This document shows positions 1 to 9,218 of a DNA stretch of 40,692 bases, piece by piece. Under the pieces are notes generated by a model. The model searched no databases, was not told where the DNA came from, and was given only the letters and a program-made list of their open reading frames with translations. A program made the position numbers and the translations under genes. Position 1 is the stretch's first letter; every line of letters starts with the position of its first letter. This DNA is from Stentor coeruleus (taxonomy: Eukaryota > Ciliophora > Heterotrichea > Heterotrichida > Stentoridae), in contig MPUH01000673.1 of assembly GCA_001970955.1 (NCBI GenBank), forward strand, positions 1 through 40,692, read 5' to 3'.

Positions 1-1284
1 AGAATATTTTGTACTGGAATATATTAATGTAGTAAGTCACGAGTATTTTAATGTAGTTTAGCACTTGTATAAAATAACACAAAAATGATGAAATAAACAC
101 TTTAAGTTCGATTTATTACATTCAGGCTATTGAGCAAGATCTTTATCATATAGCTATTGAGCTAACTCTATAGAAGATGTAATAAGTTATATCATTTTAC
201 TGAACTTTAATATGCTGCTTTTTCATGTTTTTATCAAGCTAGCTAATGTAAATTAATATCTTGTAGTAGATATGTGCAGAGATTTCGCAATGGTTGTCAG
301 ATTAAGCTTTGAATCAGATTATCAACCACATATTTTATATTATAAATGCCCCCCCAAGTTAGATATATATAATTGAACATATTTTTTGTAACTAGCATTT
401 TAAATGATTTTATACAAAATTATTGGAAATAGCTATGCAAAGTTCTATGTGCACAAGTGCAAATGAATCTTATAATTTAAAAGAATGCTACAACTATAAA
501 CTTTAACAAAATATACTTTTTGAAGAAAGCTTATGAATTTAATTTATAGTTATGTGCAACCATTTAAAAAATATCCATGCCCTAATTCTCAGTTAAAATA
601 ATAGCAATATTTATAAATCTCTTAACATCAAATGAAAGCAGCTTTAATTTTCCAACATCAAACATTTTGGTAGTAGGGTTGGGAGTTTTGTGGCTTCATT
701 TCACGATAAAGCTAACACAAAAATTCTGCGAGTAAAACTACACAATTTAAAAATCTAATTCTGGAGCTTTGGACTTTAATTTTTCTTGCGCTATATGAAT
801 TTCGGTCACAATTAATGCATCAAATTATGCTTTAACAGAAATTGCTATTTGAGTTTGCTTTCTATTTATTCCATATTATATTTTAATGATCAATTTTAAG
901 AAATTTATTTATGATGCTTTCCAATATTTTCGGGTTAAAGTTTATATAAGAAGGCATCACTGATTGTGATTGTGTAGGTAAAAGTGAATCATCTTTATTG
1001 TGAAAATTATTACAGTATTCTTTTAGTTTTCTCATCGATCTCTTTCTATTTTTCAAATTCATTCTTCTAGTTTACATCTCTGTATTGATCTCCTAAAACA
1101 TTATTTTTACAAATTTCTGATACTATGGAAATAAATTTCCTAATATAAATATTATAACTTTATTATAAGCATAATTTGTTACTTTTACTTCTTGCAAATT
1201 TAACTAAATACTACCTAACAAATTTATGCTTTTGTGCATACCATGCTGATTAAAAGTTAATATAGGTTATAAAATAACTAGTTT
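1..1284. other. AT-rich intergenic stretch, no firm gene
   Basis: No gene can be supported here. A run of seven C at about 349-355 stands out in otherwise AT-rich sequence. A 59-codon ATG-initiated minus-strand frame (1062 down to 883) and a 39-codon plus frame (257-376) are open. Frames of this length are expected by chance in such DNA and neither resembles a family I recognise. Confidence 0.4.
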
Positions 1285-2469
1285 TCATTCTTCTCTCATT
1301 TTTATAGCCTCTTTTCTATTTTTTGATTTAGTAGATAATGATGATATGTAATATTCCTTTTCATTAATTTCATCATTCAGTTCTTTAATTGTTCTTAACC
1401 TTTCTTTTATCTTGATTTTTAGCTCCACTATTTTTTTAATTTTTTCATCTATTTTTTCTTTTAAACTATCTAAAATATTCGAATGATAAATCTCAAATTC
1501 TCCTTCTTTTGCAATGGATTCTATAAATATTGCATAATTCTCAAAATAGTTACTTTTACCTTTTACTCCTTTTAGTTGATCCTCACATTTTTTAAGTTTT
1601 TCCATATATTTTATGAGTTCAATTGTTTTAACTAGCATTTGAGCCTTATTATGAAACCATTTTTCTTTTTCATTTTCTAGTCTTTCAATATGTATCTGCT
1701 GCTGTGATATTTGTTTTGAATAAATCTTTAGAGTTTCTTGAATTTTTTCGTCTTCTTTTTGATTACTATAGATAAATTCATTATCATTTTTAACATTATA
1801 ATAAGAATTTACCCTTTCATAACCTGCCAAAATTTGTTGAAGAAGAATTCCTCTTTCAAAGCACTGTACTGTCACTTGTCTTATAATTTCTTTAAAGGCC
1901 ACTTTATATATTCCTTGCCAAGCTTTAAATAAAATACTTTTATCAATTTTATCGTTTTTCTTTAAAAGATTTGTGCATAAATTTCCGTATTTGTTTTCTG
2001 CATCATCTAACCATGACTTCAAGTTATAAACTTCTTGTCTTCCTGTAGGTACTGGCACTACTAATACTGGGGGAATGTCTGAGGTATTAATAACTCCTTC
2101 AAGGCTAGTTTTTGGTGCTGATTCTTTGATTACATAAGAACGAGGGTTCATAATATGCATAAGCTGATTAAATGAATTTACCTCGCATTCTGGATATGCT
2201 TGTTTAAGTATATCAGTAAATGTTAATGGTAATTCTTTTTGTGGAAGATCTTGTGAGATATTTTCATTATAAGTGTCTTTAAGGTGTGAAATATCTTTTG
2301 AAAGTGAATTTTCTTGAAATTTTTTCTTAGTTTTTGCTTTGTCTTCGAAGAAGAAAGACTGAATTTGCTCACGCTGAGGACGATTTATGGAAGGAAGGGA
2401 TACAGCGAAATTAAGTTTACGGTTAAGACTCTTTTGCCTCGGACTTTGACTTTCGGTGCTTACTTTCAT
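1285..2469 (-). CDS. Axonemal dynein light chain-domain protein (p28/DNALI1 or AXDND1-like)
   Basis: The 394-residue product is probably a ciliary axoneme component. Residues about 188-220 carry the signature of the axonemal dynein light chain family (FKEIIRQVTVQCFERGILL), matching the block in p28/DNALI1 and AXDND1 where a helix reads xELIRQVxxxCxERGLLL. Upstream, a PVPTGRQEV segment and a WLDD helix also resemble AXDND1. From about residue 240 to the end the protein is mostly charged heptad-like coiled coil. It is longer than p28 (about 250 residues) and shorter than vertebrate AXDND1, so the exact orthology is uncertain. p28 family members bind inner-arm dynein heavy chains; that role is inferred here. 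An in-frame TAA lies directly before the ATG, which fixes the start. The gene ends on TGA, consistent with the standard code. Confidence 0.75.
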   Translation of the reverse strand: MKVSTESQSPRQKSLNRKLNFAVSLPSINRPQREQIQSFFFEDKAKTKKKFQENSLSKDISHLKDTYNENISQDLPQKELPLTFTDILKQAYPECEVNSFNQLMHIMNPRSYVIKESAPKTSLEGVINTSDIPPVLVVPVPTGRQEVYNLKSWLDDAENKYGNLCTNLLKKNDKIDKSILFKAWQGIYKVAFKEIIRQVTVQCFERGILLQQILAGYERVNSYYNVKNDNEFIYSNQKEDEKIQETLKIYSKQISQQQIHIERLENEKEKWFHNKAQMLVKTIELIKYMEKLKKCEDQLKGVKGKSNYFENYAIFIESIAKEGEFEIYHSNILDSLKEKIDEKIKKIVELKIKIKERLRTIKELNDEINEKEYYISSLSTKSKNRKEAIKMREE

Positions 2470-2627
2470 TTATACGCTTAAAAAAATGAAAAATATCTGG
2501 CCTGTCTTAGATAAGTCTTATCGCAATGATACGTGAATTGCTTATCCTTTTTCTCTACACATAAATAAACAACTCATAAATTCTTAAGGTATATATTATT
2601 CTAGCTAAAGTTATTATTTCTAAAAGC

Positions 2628-3400
2628 ATATGATAGCACCTCTAAAAATCTTAACCAGAGATAGTTTATTAATTTTTCGCTGTATAAATTTTATAAAGCA
2701 TTCATCAATATCTTCTGTATTATTTCTCGGACGTGCTTGAGTTTTTAGAGTGCTTCATAAGCTTACAACTTTATTATTGCTATACTAGTAGTAGGGTCTT
2801 TAAACTATCTAGAGCAATTTACAGTATATTGTTCAAAATCTTCCCCATTTAGATTATTATACCCTTCCATAAATCAATATACATTTGCGATCCAAGATTA
2901 GCGTGCTAGTTTATGCTGTTTATTTAAGTTTCTTTATATTTATTTATCTTAAAAAAAAACATTTTTTATCTAGAGTTTGTTCAATACTAAAAACTACTTT
3001 TACTTACAAAATTTACTCTCATCCATCTCAATAATAATTTCTCCACCTATTATTATGTCATCTTCATAAAAAATCGCTCCATTTTGATGCGAATAATATG
3101 AAAATTTCTCTTATTTTTTCTATATGAGAATCTTCTATTCTTGAAATTTGTTTTATTTTGATTTCATTTAAGCTAAGAGTAAGCAATTTACATTATTTTC
3201 GGCATTAAAAATTTGATCTTTCAAAATAGTATCCTTTCTAATGGCTACATATTTTTGGAAATTTTTTGATTGGTACTTCAAATTTAAATTAGTTTACGAG
3301 CAACTCATTTTTCTCTGGCGTTAGGACAGTGCTTATCAATGATAAATACACTTTTTTCTATAAGACACTGCAAGCATTCAATTTCTTTAATGTAAATTTA
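2628..3400 (-). pseudogene. Decayed Merlin/ISXO2-like (IS1595-type) DDE transposase
   Basis: Reading the minus strand in three frames gives pieces of one transposase in the right order. These are a cysteine-containing N-terminal piece (3390-3305); AIRKDTILKDQ (about 3243-3210), which matches the RKGTFF-type block; and IIIGGEIIIEMDESKF (about 3055-3008), which matches the (I)GGxGxxVEIDESKF motif with the first catalytic Asp. They continue with GSQMYIDLWKGYNNL and QYTVNCSR-FKDPTTS (about 2890-2783), matching SDxWKGYxxL and TVNHSxxFVDP, and end with a C-terminal piece RPRNNTEDIDECF-IKFIQRKINKL (about 2735-2655), matching the EFMWRRK end. Frames shift several times and contain stops, and about 60 residues between DESKF and DLWKGY appear lost, so it cannot be active. 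Family knowledge: Merlin elements are eukaryotic cut-and-paste transposons related to bacterial IS1016/IS1595. I did not identify terminal inverted repeats. Confidence 0.75.
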
Positions 3401-3563
3401 CCTAGATAATCGAAGATAGGCATGCGTAATTGCGATTCATTTGGCAATTCTGATATTTTAAATACTGTTTATTATATCTCATTAGTATTAGTTAGGAATT
3501 ATCGCTTGACTATTGTACATCCCTTGTTAATTATTATATCTATTAACTGATAAAAGAAACAGC

Positions 3564-4472
3564 ATAAGCTATAGAGGACTCACCAAAACTCAAATCACTA
3601 ATAGAAACTTCAAAATAAAGCAAATCGCCAAGAAATTCTCCTGGATGCTGGGAAACCGAAAAACTACCGCAACCGTCGTAAATAACCTGATCCTATCTCT
3701 GACCAGAGGAAACCTATATGGAATCACAAACCCACATACTAACTTAAGCTTCGACTTAAGAGCAAAAGGAAGTGCGCATGCACAGAAATGGGAAACAATT
3801 CTAAGAAGGATCATCAAAGACACATACAAACTCCCAATCTGGACAAGATCAGACCTTACATACCCACACTTCTNAGACACATACAAACTCCCAATCTGGA
3901 CAAGATCAGACCTTACATACCCACACTTCTGTATTATTCTACTACAAGAAGCGATATCAAAAATCAAGAGATGGAGAACCCTTATAGGTAGTGGATCTCC
4001 TCTTTCCAAATCTGAAATCAAAGACTTATAGGAATATCTTAACAGCTCAACTCTAATCACTAAAGTCACGTCATACCTGAAGATTGAAATCTCCCTCTTA
4101 GAAACAACGGACTGGAAATCAATAGAGACAGCGATGAGATCACACATCCGCTCGTACTGGAAAATAATCAGAGAGAGCACCTCAAATATCAGCCAGAATC
4201 AACGCGGAGGATGGTTCCTGAGCGAAGTAGGCTTCCAGGGCTGGAAACTACACTGCCAAAGAATAGTATCCATTCCTTGCATCAAACCAGAAAGCACCCA
4301 TAACACTTCTAGAACTAAATGCCCAGTTTGCTATGAACACTATAAGAATTTCAAGACATTCCTAAAGCAAGCTAGATTCTTCAAGAAAAACAAGGTGAAC
4401 ACAAAACTCGCCTCCATCATCTTGACGCTAAAGAAAAGAAGCAGTAAAGACCTCCTCAACCGATTCACATAA
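3564..4472 (+). mobile_element. 5'-truncated non-LTR retrotransposon (LINE), C-terminal part
   Basis: One frame runs from YRGLTKTQITNRNF (3564) to a TAA at 4470, interrupted by a single TAG at 4029 and by a duplicated 57 bp with an N. The layout matches the post-reverse-transcriptase region of LINE polymerases: a thumb-like start (YRGL), then a segment of the type 'WETILRRIIKDTYKLP...TYPHF', equivalent to the usual QRxFLRxILGLPxxTP...LxxELG block. Near the end is a CPVC pair that may be a zinc-binding motif. The finger/palm domains, endonuclease and ORF1 are absent, as in a 5'-truncated insertion. The segment is visibly richer in G+C than its flanks from about 3560 to 4600, which suggests a recent arrival. 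Its 3' flank runs to within about 40 bp of the exchanger gene start. Confidence 0.7.
3818..3930. repeat. 56-bp direct duplication flanking a single N (assembly junction)
   Basis: Positions 3818-3873 and 3875-3930 are identical and separated by one N at 3874. Removing one copy plus the N (57 bases) keeps the retrotransposon frame and removes an implausible repeated peptide. This looks like two overlapping contig ends joined without merging. Confidence 0.85.
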
Positions 4473-4637
4473 TCAGCGACAACGAGTTGTTTAATATACT
4501 GAATCTGCCTAAAGAAAGAGATTGTAGGACAAACAAACCTCAATCAGACAAGGTTTAAACCATACCACCTTAACTACCACCTACTTTAAACTTCTGTATA
4601 TATAAAGATATTAATAAAGAATTTATAATTTTAAAAT

Positions 4638-7589
4638 ATGAGTCAAGATGCCTCTCTGTTTATCCTCTTTGTATTTCTTTCATTACTATTAGCACTTGCC
4701 AGTCGTGAAGCTCACAAGAAATTAAAAATTCCTGTTCCCTCACTTTTATTATCTTTAGGTTTGCTACTACGCATAATATGTCCACATATAGGACTTTCTT
4801 CTTTATCTTCGCAGATAGATAATACAAATGCCTCAACAGTCCTTCTTTCAATAATCCCTCCTTTAGTTTTCCAAGGGGCCTTTACAACAGACTGGCATTT
4901 TTTCAAAAAAGAACTTGGACAAATAATTCCTATGGCAACATCTGTAGTTTTTTTATCAAGTCTTCTTCAATCAATTGTTATAAAATATATTTTGCAGTAC
5001 CCATTTACTTGGAATGAAAGTGTTTTGCTAGGTGTTTTGCTTTGTGCCACAGATCATGCAACAACCCGTGACATTATGAAGAACTTGCATATGGAAGCAA
5101 GTTTTAACACATTAGTTTCTGGGGAAACGATAATAAATCAAGTTACAGTTATTACCTTATTCGCAACTCTAAATGATTCTCCTGATGCAATATCTGATTT
5201 TGGAATAAGTATTTTAACTTTTACAAAAAGAATTGGTCTTGGCTGTTTATTAGGTCTAACTTTTTCTTATGTAATGGGTAAAGCTATAAGAAGAATTGTC
5301 AATGACTACATGCAAGAAACAAATCTAACTTTAGTAACAGCTTTCCTATTATTTTGGGTCGCTGAAGTTAGTTTAAAGTGCTCAGGGGTAATGGCAATGG
5401 TTACATTTGGCCTTTATATGGCTGCCTATGGAAAAACTCTTATAAGTCCAACAGTAGAAAAGCGTCTCATGAATGTCTGGGATATTCTTAGCTACAACTC
5501 AGAAAACATTGCTTTTATTCTTGGAGGTATGCATTTAGGGCATGAATTTGCTGATTTGCATAACTTGGTATGGAGTGATCTTTATAAACTTATAGTTGCT
5601 TATGTTTCTCAATTATTAATAAGGTTTATTGTTATCCTAGCTCACTATCCAATATTACACAAATTTGGTTATGGGATTTCATTTGCTAAGATTATAGTTC
5701 TATCTCTTGGGGGAATTAAAGGGGTAATTTCTACTTTGCTTGCAGTAATAGCGACCTCAGGAAATGCGTATGATGCTAAGTTTAGAGGTTTAATACTTTT
5801 TTTAGTGATTGGAGTAACTTTTTTAACAATCTGTGTCAACCCAATTCTTTTAAAGCTAGCAGAGATAAAATTTAAATTTATTAATTTGACCGATATACAA
5901 GAAAACATCTTATTAAGAGTCACTAGTCAAATACTACAAAGAACTTACAGGAAACTTGAAAAATTAGAAAAAAGTAAAGAATTTCCACTAGTAAAATGGA
6001 ATGAAGTTATGGATATTGCAGGACCTCGAGAATTAGTTGTTGCTATTATGAAAAGATCTACTGTGGGCAAAAAAATTCTCAAAGAGCATCCTGATGCTTC
6101 TTCTGAAATGCTAATTAGCAGGTTTTGCGATTACTGTATCATTAATGATGTAGTCTTAGCTTGTGAAATGCGAAGGAGGTTTTACAACAGCTTAAAAGGG
6201 ATATATTGGGATGAGTTTGAATCAGGACAATGCCTTGGCCAAACATCGTTAGTTCTAATAAATTCAACAAGTGTTCTACAGCACAAAGATTCAGAGCCTA
6301 TTCAAGACTGGAAGCATATTGAAAGCGAAATATTCAATGCAAAACTTATAAAGTTCTTTCACAAATTTTTTGAAAAACCTATAATCAACGGTCTTTTTCG
6401 CAGGCTTACCTATAACAGAATTATTAAAGTTTACGACACAGCTTCAACATTTTTAAAAGCCCATAAAATTGCAAGAAGTCTTTTTGAAAATATGGAAATT
6501 GATCAATTTGTACTTCAGCAAATACTTGAAGAGTCAGAAGAGCAAGAAAGCTATTGCAAAACGTTCCTAAAAGACCATATCATCGATAATTATCCTGAAA
6601 TAATATCTGAAGTTCAATCAAAAATGGCTTCATATGCTTTGCTAATATCCCAACGAAAACTTATAAACAAAATATTTCAGCAAGGAGTTATAAAGAATCT
6701 AGAATACAACTATTTACTAACGGCTATTGATACAAATTTCAAAGCTCTAACATTTTTAACATCACCGAAAATACCTCCATTAAAAGATATCCTAAGAAGC
6801 AGATTTAAAAAAGCTTCAAAAAAAGAAATTAATGAACTTTTACAGCAGGTAGATGAGCTGCACTTAAAACCTGGATCAATGTTATTTAAAGAAAATGATG
6901 AGAGCACAGGAGCATATTTAATTCTTACTGGTAAAGTTAGGGAATCAAGTAGTTGGATAGACCAAGAATTATCAATTGGGAATATTGTAGGTGTTCAGCA
7001 TCTGCTACCAGGACTTGATACATTAAATACTACTAGTGCAACCACTTTGACTGTAGTAACAACGGTTCATTTGCCAAAAAATATGCTAGAGTACGAATGC
7101 TTTGAAGAAGATATATACAAAGAAGCAGCTGAAGAATTTCTGATATTGAACAAAGAAAAACTTAATATAAAAAATGCTATTAATGATCACATTATTTTTA
7201 TCGTCAGTAAAAGCTATATAAAAAAGGCTTATCAAGGATCACTTATAAGTTTAAGACGTGGAGGCTTTGTTATCAAAGGAAAAATTCGCTCAGATAAAGG
7301 ATGCTTTTCACTCTTGAGACCCACTCGAAAAAAAATTGAATCTATTGATGATGCCTTACTGTTAATTTTCCCAGCCAAATTTTCAAAAATTCTTAGAAAC
7401 AATCGTAATCTTTCTGATGCACTAGCAGAATTTTATATAAAAAATGCTACTAAAAAGAAAGAGTATAAACAATTTTATGCTTTTAAAGATCCTCAAAAAA
7501 TGAATGAAGTCAAAAAGAAAAAGAAAATAAAAAAGCAATGGAAATCCAATACGTCCATAGATTCACTTGATAGAATGCTTGAGTTTTAG
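4638..7589 (+). CDS. Na+/H+ exchanger-like membrane protein with C-terminal cyclic-nucleotide-binding-like domain (SOS1/SLC9C-like)
   Basis: The product is 983 residues. Residues 1 to about 410 form an NHE/CPA1 membrane domain with around a dozen hydrophobic helices. Family landmarks are visible: ATDHATT (137-143, usual ATDPVAV), SGETIINQ (161-168, usual EGESLxND), SGVMAMVTFGL (249-259) and GGIKG (358-362, usual GGLRGA). After a long soluble linker, about 735-850 folds like a cyclic-nucleotide-binding domain (LKPGSMLFKENDESTGAYLILTG split by loops), but the phosphate-binding cassette lacks the usual Arg. No voltage-sensor block is evident, so the order resembles plant SOS1 more than sperm SLC9C1. 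The Asp of the conserved ND pair is Gln168 here, so normal Na+/H+ exchange is doubtful. The C-terminus is Lys-rich. It may act at the plasma or ciliary membrane (inference). Confidence 0.85.
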   Translation: MSQDASLFILFVFLSLLLALASREAHKKLKIPVPSLLLSLGLLLRIICPHIGLSSLSSQIDNTNASTVLLSIIPPLVFQGAFTTDWHFFKKELGQIIPMATSVVFLSSLLQSIVIKYILQYPFTWNESVLLGVLLCATDHATTRDIMKNLHMEASFNTLVSGETIINQVTVITLFATLNDSPDAISDFGISILTFTKRIGLGCLLGLTFSYVMGKAIRRIVNDYMQETNLTLVTAFLLFWVAEVSLKCSGVMAMVTFGLYMAAYGKTLISPTVEKRLMNVWDILSYNSENIAFILGGMHLGHEFADLHNLVWSDLYKLIVAYVSQLLIRFIVILAHYPILHKFGYGISFAKIIVLSLGGIKGVISTLLAVIATSGNAYDAKFRGLILFLVIGVTFLTICVNPILLKLAEIKFKFINLTDIQENILLRVTSQILQRTYRKLEKLEKSKEFPLVKWNEVMDIAGPRELVVAIMKRSTVGKKILKEHPDASSEMLISRFCDYCIINDVVLACEMRRRFYNSLKGIYWDEFESGQCLGQTSLVLINSTSVLQHKDSEPIQDWKHIESEIFNAKLIKFFHKFFEKPIINGLFRRLTYNRIIKVYDTASTFLKAHKIARSLFENMEIDQFVLQQILEESEEQESYCKTFLKDHIIDNYPEIISEVQSKMASYALLISQRKLINKIFQQGVIKNLEYNYLLTAIDTNFKALTFLTSPKIPPLKDILRSRFKKASKKEINELLQQVDELHLKPGSMLFKENDESTGAYLILTGKVRESSSWIDQELSIGNIVGVQHLLPGLDTLNTTSATTLTVVTTVHLPKNMLEYECFEEDIYKEAAEEFLILNKEKLNIKNAINDHIIFIVSKSYIKKAYQGSLISLRRGGFVIKGKIRSDKGCFSLLRPTRKKIESIDDALLLIFPAKFSKILRNNRNLSDALAEFYIKNATKKKEYKQFYAFKDPQKMNEVKKKKKIKKQWKSNTSIDSLDRMLEF

Positions 7590-8526
7590 AATTTATGATA
7601 TAATTACTAAATAAGAATATTATTGTTGAATTTTGATGAGTTTGCTTAATATGCTTTGGTCAATTTTAATTTTTTAGATTTTTTTCAGTGCTTCTATTTA
7701 ATTTTATGTTATTTTAATAAAATTCTGTATCTATTCTAAATAATAATTTATTTAATGCATTCTTATGAGAAAAAAAATGTTTATATGCATGCAAACTAAG
7801 TCCTAAAATATATTTATATTTAGAGTTTTTGCTAAAAACTCATTTTTATTTATCTTATGCAGTTTTAGTATTTCTAGTATTCATAATTTAATTATTCAAA
7901 AACTTTATTAGTGCCAATATAAAATCAGCCAGGATATTACTTTAAGCCTTAGTATTATTTAATAAAATTTCAAGAATTATTTTTATACTTTTTCGAAAAT
8001 GTAATAAGCATATTTTCTAATCTTTGTTCATTCATGCCTCGAGCTTTTTTAAAGTATAAAGATTTGAAATTTAAATAAAAAATCAGATGATTTAGAATGG
8101 ACTATGAATTTTATATGAAAGTATGCATGCTATATTTTATTAGAAATTTTTAGGTATAAAATATATTTTACTATAACTTTAAGAAAATTTTAATGCTAAT
8201 ACATTTTCATTCTCTTAGGGATTTCAAGTTTGGTATAATAAATAGTAAAATCATGATTATATAGAGAGACTATGAATTTTTTAAATTTCGATAATTATTG
8301 CTAGTCATTTCAGTGATAAAAAACTAAGACAATATGGCTGGATAAAAATTTAGATTTATTGATATAATAACTAAATGTATTAGAGAGCAAAATTAAAAAA
8401 TTTGAATTTTTGAGTTAAAGAAAGGCTAAAGGATATTTATTGATATAGTTAATTAGAATTTTTAATAATCAATACTACTTGAGCTAACTTTAATTTCTAT
8501 TGAAATAAACTGGTTAACTAAATGCT
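7590..8526. other. AT-rich intergenic, nothing recognised
   Basis: About 0.9 kb of A/T-rich sequence between the 3' ends of two convergent genes. I see no open frame, tRNA or repeat I can support. Confidence 0.5.
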
Positions 8527-8988
8527 TTATATTGTAGCTTCCTCAGAAGCAAAAATATTCGGTAGCTTGCATTGATAAGGCCCAGTAATATCAGGGAGTC
8601 TCAAACTTTGATTTGGGCTGATTTCATTTTTCTGATTTTTTGAATGAAGTCTTCTTCGCCTTAATACCTTCGCATTCGTAATATACTGTTGAAAACCTAG
8701 TAAGTCAAGGTCCTCATCTGAATGTTCAAGTTTTTTATGTGAAGATAAGTGCGTCCCTTGGCGAAAGCTTGCTCCACAAGCAGGGTATGGACAAATATAT
8801 GGCTTTTGCCTAGTATGTATGAACATATGCTCTTTGAGATTTTGCCCTGAAGCAAGGCATTTCCCACAATTAGAGCATTGAAATCTTTTGGTGCTAGAAT
8901 GGCATGCTTGAATATGCCTTTTCAAAATACTATTGTTTACATAAGTCTTTCCACATTCATGGTAAGAACATACAAAAATCGCCTTCAT
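8527..8988 (-). CDS. C2H2 zinc-finger protein, three fingers
   Basis: This 153-residue protein has three classical C2H2 fingers in its first 90 residues. Finger 1 uses C7, C12, H25 and H30; finger 2 uses C38, C41, H54 and H58; finger 3 uses C66, C71, H84 and H89. The linker between fingers 2 and 3 (HTRQKPY) is close to the TGEKPY type typical of DNA-binding fingers. The CxxxxC spacing of fingers 1 and 3 is like TFIIIA or GLI-class fingers. The remaining 60 residues are basic and low in structure. It is probably a sequence-specific DNA-binding nuclear protein; targets cannot be read from the sequence. The ATG lies about 50 bp from the H4 pseudogene on the opposite strand. Confidence 0.85.
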   Translation of the reverse strand: MKAIFVCSYHECGKTYVNNSILKRHIQACHSSTKRFQCSNCGKCLASGQNLKEHMFIHTRQKPYICPYPACGASFRQGTHLSSHKKLEHSDEDLDLLGFQQYITNAKVLRRRRLHSKNQKNEISPNQSLRLPDITGPYQCKLPNIFASEEATI

Positions 8989-9040
8989 AAATTTTATATA
9001 ATTTTGATGGATACCATTATATTAGAAAGTAATAATAATA

Positions 9041-9218
9041 AAAAGCGGCGGAAAAGGTAACAAAGTTGGAAAAGGATTTGAAAAAGTTTGAGATAAAAAG
9101 GGTAATAGGAAAATTGTGCGTGAAAATATTAAAAGAATCACAAACTAGTAATTAAAAACTTGCTAGAAGAGGATATGATAAAATATTATCAGAACTAGTC
9201 TATGATATTAGAAAATAA
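9041..9218 (+). pseudogene. Histone H4 pseudogene (N-terminal two thirds)
   Basis: In one frame from 9044 the sequence reads SGGKGNKVGKGFEKV, stop, DKKGNRKIVRENIKRITN. This follows the H4 tail and first helix (SGRGKGGKGLGKGG, then KRHRKVLRDNIQGIT). After a one-base frame shift it continues as KLARRGYDKILSELVYDIRK, matching H4 [20 protein letters not shown]. Order, spacing and diagnostic residues all agree. The start codon position reads ATA, there are in-frame stops (TGA, then TAG/TAA), and the last third of H4 is not recognisable. It cannot encode a histone. It lies head-to-head with the zinc-finger gene. Confidence 0.8.

Noticed and set aside
3590..4180. Minus-strand open frame opposite the LINE fragment
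   Set aside because: It is a shadow of the plus-strand retrotransposon frame, and its repeated peptide comes from the N duplication.
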